Assembly: GCA_002724825.1 (NCBI GenBank)
Contig: PBPU01000010.1
Coordinates: 15,020 to 22,126 of the forward strand
Length of the DNA stretch: 7,107 nucleotides
Direction of reading: 5' to 3'
Source: Acidimicrobiaceae bacterium
GTDB taxonomy: Bacteria; Actinomycetota; Acidimicrobiia; Acidimicrobiales; UBA8592
Shown: positions 5,420-7,107 of the stretch, one piece after another
Layout of the letters: every line of letters starts with the position of its first letter
Position numbering within the stretch: the first letter of the stretch is position 1
Program-made: the position numbers and the translations under genes
Notes under the pieces: generated by a model
What the model saw: the letters and a program-made list of their open reading frames with translations, nothing else
Told to the model about the DNA's origin: nothing
The model's database searches: none

Positions 5420-6075
5420 AAGACTCTCCATTCTTCAGGTTTTCTCCCAAGTTCAATAAGTCGCTCTGTGACTTGAAGAGGTGGTGCTGGCATTTTCCCA
5501 TCTTTGAATTCTTGTATGTGTTCGCCGTCTTCGGCCCAGACGTGGCAGGTATTTATATTCCCTTGATGCATTCTTTCTCGGTTCGTATCTACAGCGCCCG
5601 GGGGTAAACCGCTCTCTCTTCTTTGAAGTACTGCCATGGACCATGTTGCCTGAACTATTGCTGGTGCCATTGCTTGAAGCAGTGCCGTAATGTGAGTGCA
5701 ACCCCGCGGCCCTCCAAATAATTCACGGATTTTTTGGGTAAATCCTCGTGCGACGTTTAACCCTATGAGTTCTTCGTAGTGGTCAATAATTTTTGGGCAA
5801 GAAGTATGGGGGTGTGTTTCAAATGCTGTTCGCGCGTGAGTGATCTCAAGTTCAGGGAGTTTTACTGTGAGTTCGACGTGCATTTGGTGGATTTCTAGTT
5901 CTTGTGAATCATCAGGGACGTAGAGCCCTGGAGGTTTCATATCAGAGATTGCTCCTCGAACAAGCATTTCGTTTTCGTTGACCCTGTAGATACGGGTTTC
6001 GTATTGTCGAGTGTGGATGACATCCAAATCATCATCTGGGGGTAAAAGGGATAAGGTACTGTTGTCTGTGCTCAT
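5416..6075 (-). CDS. DUF2889 family protein
   Basis: I recognise this as a member of DUF2889, a family of unknown function. Numbered from the ATG at 6075 (219 residues), it shows HTRQYETRIY (21-30), an R-G-x-I-S-D-M-K segment (40-47), EIHQMHVELTV (62-72), CPKIIDHYEELIGL (93-106), ARGFTQKIRELFGG (109-122), the conserved GCTH (125-128), and a C-terminal NTCHVW (175-180). The spaced Cys and His residues (GCTH, NTCH, IHQMH) could bind a metal, but this is only a suggestion. The frame is open further, to GTG 6111 just after an in-frame stop, adding 12 residues. That start has no ribosome site and the extension does not look like family sequence, so the ATG is preferred. It is divergent from the SDR gene and convergent with the selenoprotein gene, whose stop it interlocks. 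Confidence 0.82.
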   Translation of the reverse strand: MSTDNSTLSLLPPDDDLDVIHTRQYETRIYRVNENEMLVRGAISDMKPPGLYVPDDSQELEIHQMHVELTVKLPELEITHARTAFETHPHTSCPKIIDHYEELIGLNVARGFTQKIRELFGGPRGCTHITALLQAMAPAIVQATWSMAVLQRRESGLPPGAVDTNRERMHQGNINTCHVWAEDGEHIQEFKDGKMPAPPLQVTERLIELGRKPEEWRVF

Positions 6076-6151
6076 GCCTTTCAGTATGTCTTCGTTAATG
6101 GAATTCACCACCTAAATTGCTATTGAGATGTGCAAGTAGTTTATTTCTCGG

Positions 6152-6171
6152 TCACCATTGAGGAATGGTGA
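6152..6171 (+). promoter_or_regulatory. Hairpin carrying the SDR ribosome-binding site in its loop
   Basis: TCACCATT (6152-6159) and AATGGTGA (6164-6171) form a perfect 8-bp inverted repeat around the tetraloop GAGG (6160-6163). GAGG(A) is the Shine-Dalgarno sequence for ATG 6171, and the A of that ATG closes the stem. The arrangement supports 6171 as the true start. It may present the ribosome site in an exposed loop while tying up the start codon, or act as a DNA operator at the start of the gene. Confidence 0.5.
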
Positions 6172-6953
6172 TGGATTTATTTCAACTTAACAATCATGTT
6201 GCGATTGTAACTGGAGCCAGTCGTGGGATAGGGAAAGCTATAGCTGTCGGGTTTGCAGCTGCTGGTGCCGATGTTGTAATCGGGGCGCGTAATGACCAGG
6301 ATCTTATCTCCGTGTCAGACGAGATTAACCATATGGGCCGTAAAGCCGTAGCGGTATCGGGAAGTCTTGCAAATCGAGAGGGGTTGGAAGCATTAGTCGA
6401 CGCCGCAGTTGACAATTTTGGATCGATTACATCTATTGTCAATAATATCGGTGGTTCTATGCCTGCAGGGTTTATGGATACTTCTGAAGAAGCGTTCTCT
6501 GAAGCTCTTCGATGGAACGTCACAACGGCGTTTAATCTCACCCAGTTAGCGGTCCCCTATTTAGCTGAATCAAAAAATGGAAGTGTGATAAATATTGCTT
6601 CCGCGGCTGGAAGGTTTCCAAGTCGGGGTTTTGCTGCCTATGGGACTGCAAAGGCAGCGATGCTTCAACTTACGTTAAATTCTGCATTAGATTTAGCGCC
6701 ACGTGTAAGGGTAAACGCTATAGCTCCTGGAGCTATCAAAACTGACGCGTTGGAAATAGTTCTGACAAATGAAGAAATCCATCAGACCATGGTTAATGGA
6801 ACACCTATGGGTCGTTTAGGAGAAGTGAGCGACGTAGCTGCTGCTGCCGTTTATCTTGCTTCACCTGCAGCCTCATTCGTAACCGGGCAGATTCTGGGTG
6901 TGGATGGCGGTATTCGTTCATCTAATTTTGATATGGGAATCCCAGATGTTTAA
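6171..6953 (+). CDS. Short-chain dehydrogenase/reductase (classical SDR)
   Basis: This NAD(P)-dependent cytoplasmic oxidoreductase has the classical SDR layout and 260 residues, a normal length. Numbered from ATG 6171, TGASRGIG (14-21) is the dinucleotide-binding glycine motif and NNIG (91-94) stabilises the central sheet. Asn116, Ser144, Tyr157 and Lys161 (YGTAK) form the catalytic tetrad. APGAIKTD (186-193) is the PG motif, and GQILGVDGGI is the usual C-terminal strand. Arg40 after the second strand (GARN) hints at NADPH preference, as in FabG-like enzymes. The Asp that normally contacts the adenine ring (in C/A-D-V) is Ser65 here (SGSLAN), an uncommon change. ATG 6165 lies in frame two codons earlier, but the ribosome site GAGGA is spaced correctly only for 6171. 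The substrate is unknown; its relatives act on 3-oxoacyl groups, steroids or sugars. Confidence 0.9.
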   Translation: MDLFQLNNHVAIVTGASRGIGKAIAVGFAAAGADVVIGARNDQDLISVSDEINHMGRKAVAVSGSLANREGLEALVDAAVDNFGSITSIVNNIGGSMPAGFMDTSEEAFSEALRWNVTTAFNLTQLAVPYLAESKNGSVINIASAAGRFPSRGFAAYGTAKAAMLQLTLNSALDLAPRVRVNAIAPGAIKTDALEIVLTNEEIHQTMVNGTPMGRLGEVSDVAAAAVYLASPAASFVTGQILGVDGGIRSSNFDMGIPDV

Positions 6954-7107
6954 CTATCTTTCAGATATTTGTGTCTCCCAGCTTCCATTGCTGCTTTAGG
7001 GTCAATTACCTGCGGTCCATCTCTTCGTATCTGTAGCTCGGCTTCAACTCCTTCGGGAATACGTATCTTTCGTTCACCATCGAATGCAAGGATAAATTCG
7101 CCTTTTG
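6950..7107 (-). CDS. C-terminal fragment of an unidentified minus-strand gene
   Basis: The minus strand is open from the window edge to TAA at 6952-6950, giving the last 51 residues of a protein. It looks like real coding sequence: a strand-turn pattern with FILAFDGERKIRIPEG, then LQIRRDGPQVIDPKAAM and a charged tail HKYLKDS. The pattern F-D-G-E-R-x-I followed by R-x-G-P-x-V-I-D resembles the C-terminal end of AcoX/ATP-NAD-kinase-like proteins. That is recalled similarity over a short stretch and should be treated as a guess. The 3' end interlocks with the SDR stop (4 bp). The start lies beyond the window. Confidence 0.6.
   Translation of the reverse strand, partial: KGEFILAFDGERKIRIPEGVEAELQIRRDGPQVIDPKAAMEAGRHKYLKDS

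Overview
The window is densely packed bacterial DNA of roughly mid-40s percent GC (judged by eye). It holds eleven genes or gene fragments, no gap above about 150 bp, and no recognisable mobile element, rRNA, tRNA or CRISPR array. Nickel superoxide dismutase with its protease and nickel permease, paired CMD/AhpD-like proteins, a VOC protein, a DUF2889 protein and an SDR, all tightly spaced, suggest a free-living aquatic and perhaps marine actinobacterium (Acidimicrobiia-like). This placement is an inference from gene content, not from a marker gene.

Layout. Bases 1-306 (+) are the 3' part of an APRT-like phosphoribosyltransferase. Bases 303-1126 (-) are sodN (nickel SOD) and sodX (its maturation protease), translationally coupled. 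After a 152-bp divergent promoter region, 1279-2133 (+) encodes a NiCoT-type nickel permease with a histidine-rich loop. Together these three make a nickel-SOD module of metal uptake, apoenzyme and propeptide removal. Bases 2119-4386 (-) carry a VOC/glyoxalase-fold protein, a TauE/SafE-type permease and a ribokinase-family sugar kinase in one direction.

Bases 4485-5419 (+) carry two overlapping CMD/AhpD-fold genes. The second has an in-frame UGA at codon 54, exactly where the second redox cysteine of the CxxC motif belongs. A SECIS-like hairpin follows immediately. I read it as a selenoprotein (CxxU) that ordinary gene calling would truncate or miss. Its upstream partner has lost the second cysteine. 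This pair is the most notable feature of the window.

Bases 5416-6075 (-) encode a DUF2889 protein, 6171-6953 (+) a short-chain dehydrogenase whose ribosome-binding site lies in the loop of a perfect hairpin, and 6950-7107 (-) the C-terminal end of an unidentified gene. Three of the four convergent gene pairs end in stop codons interlocked over exactly 4 bp, which underlines how compact the genome is.
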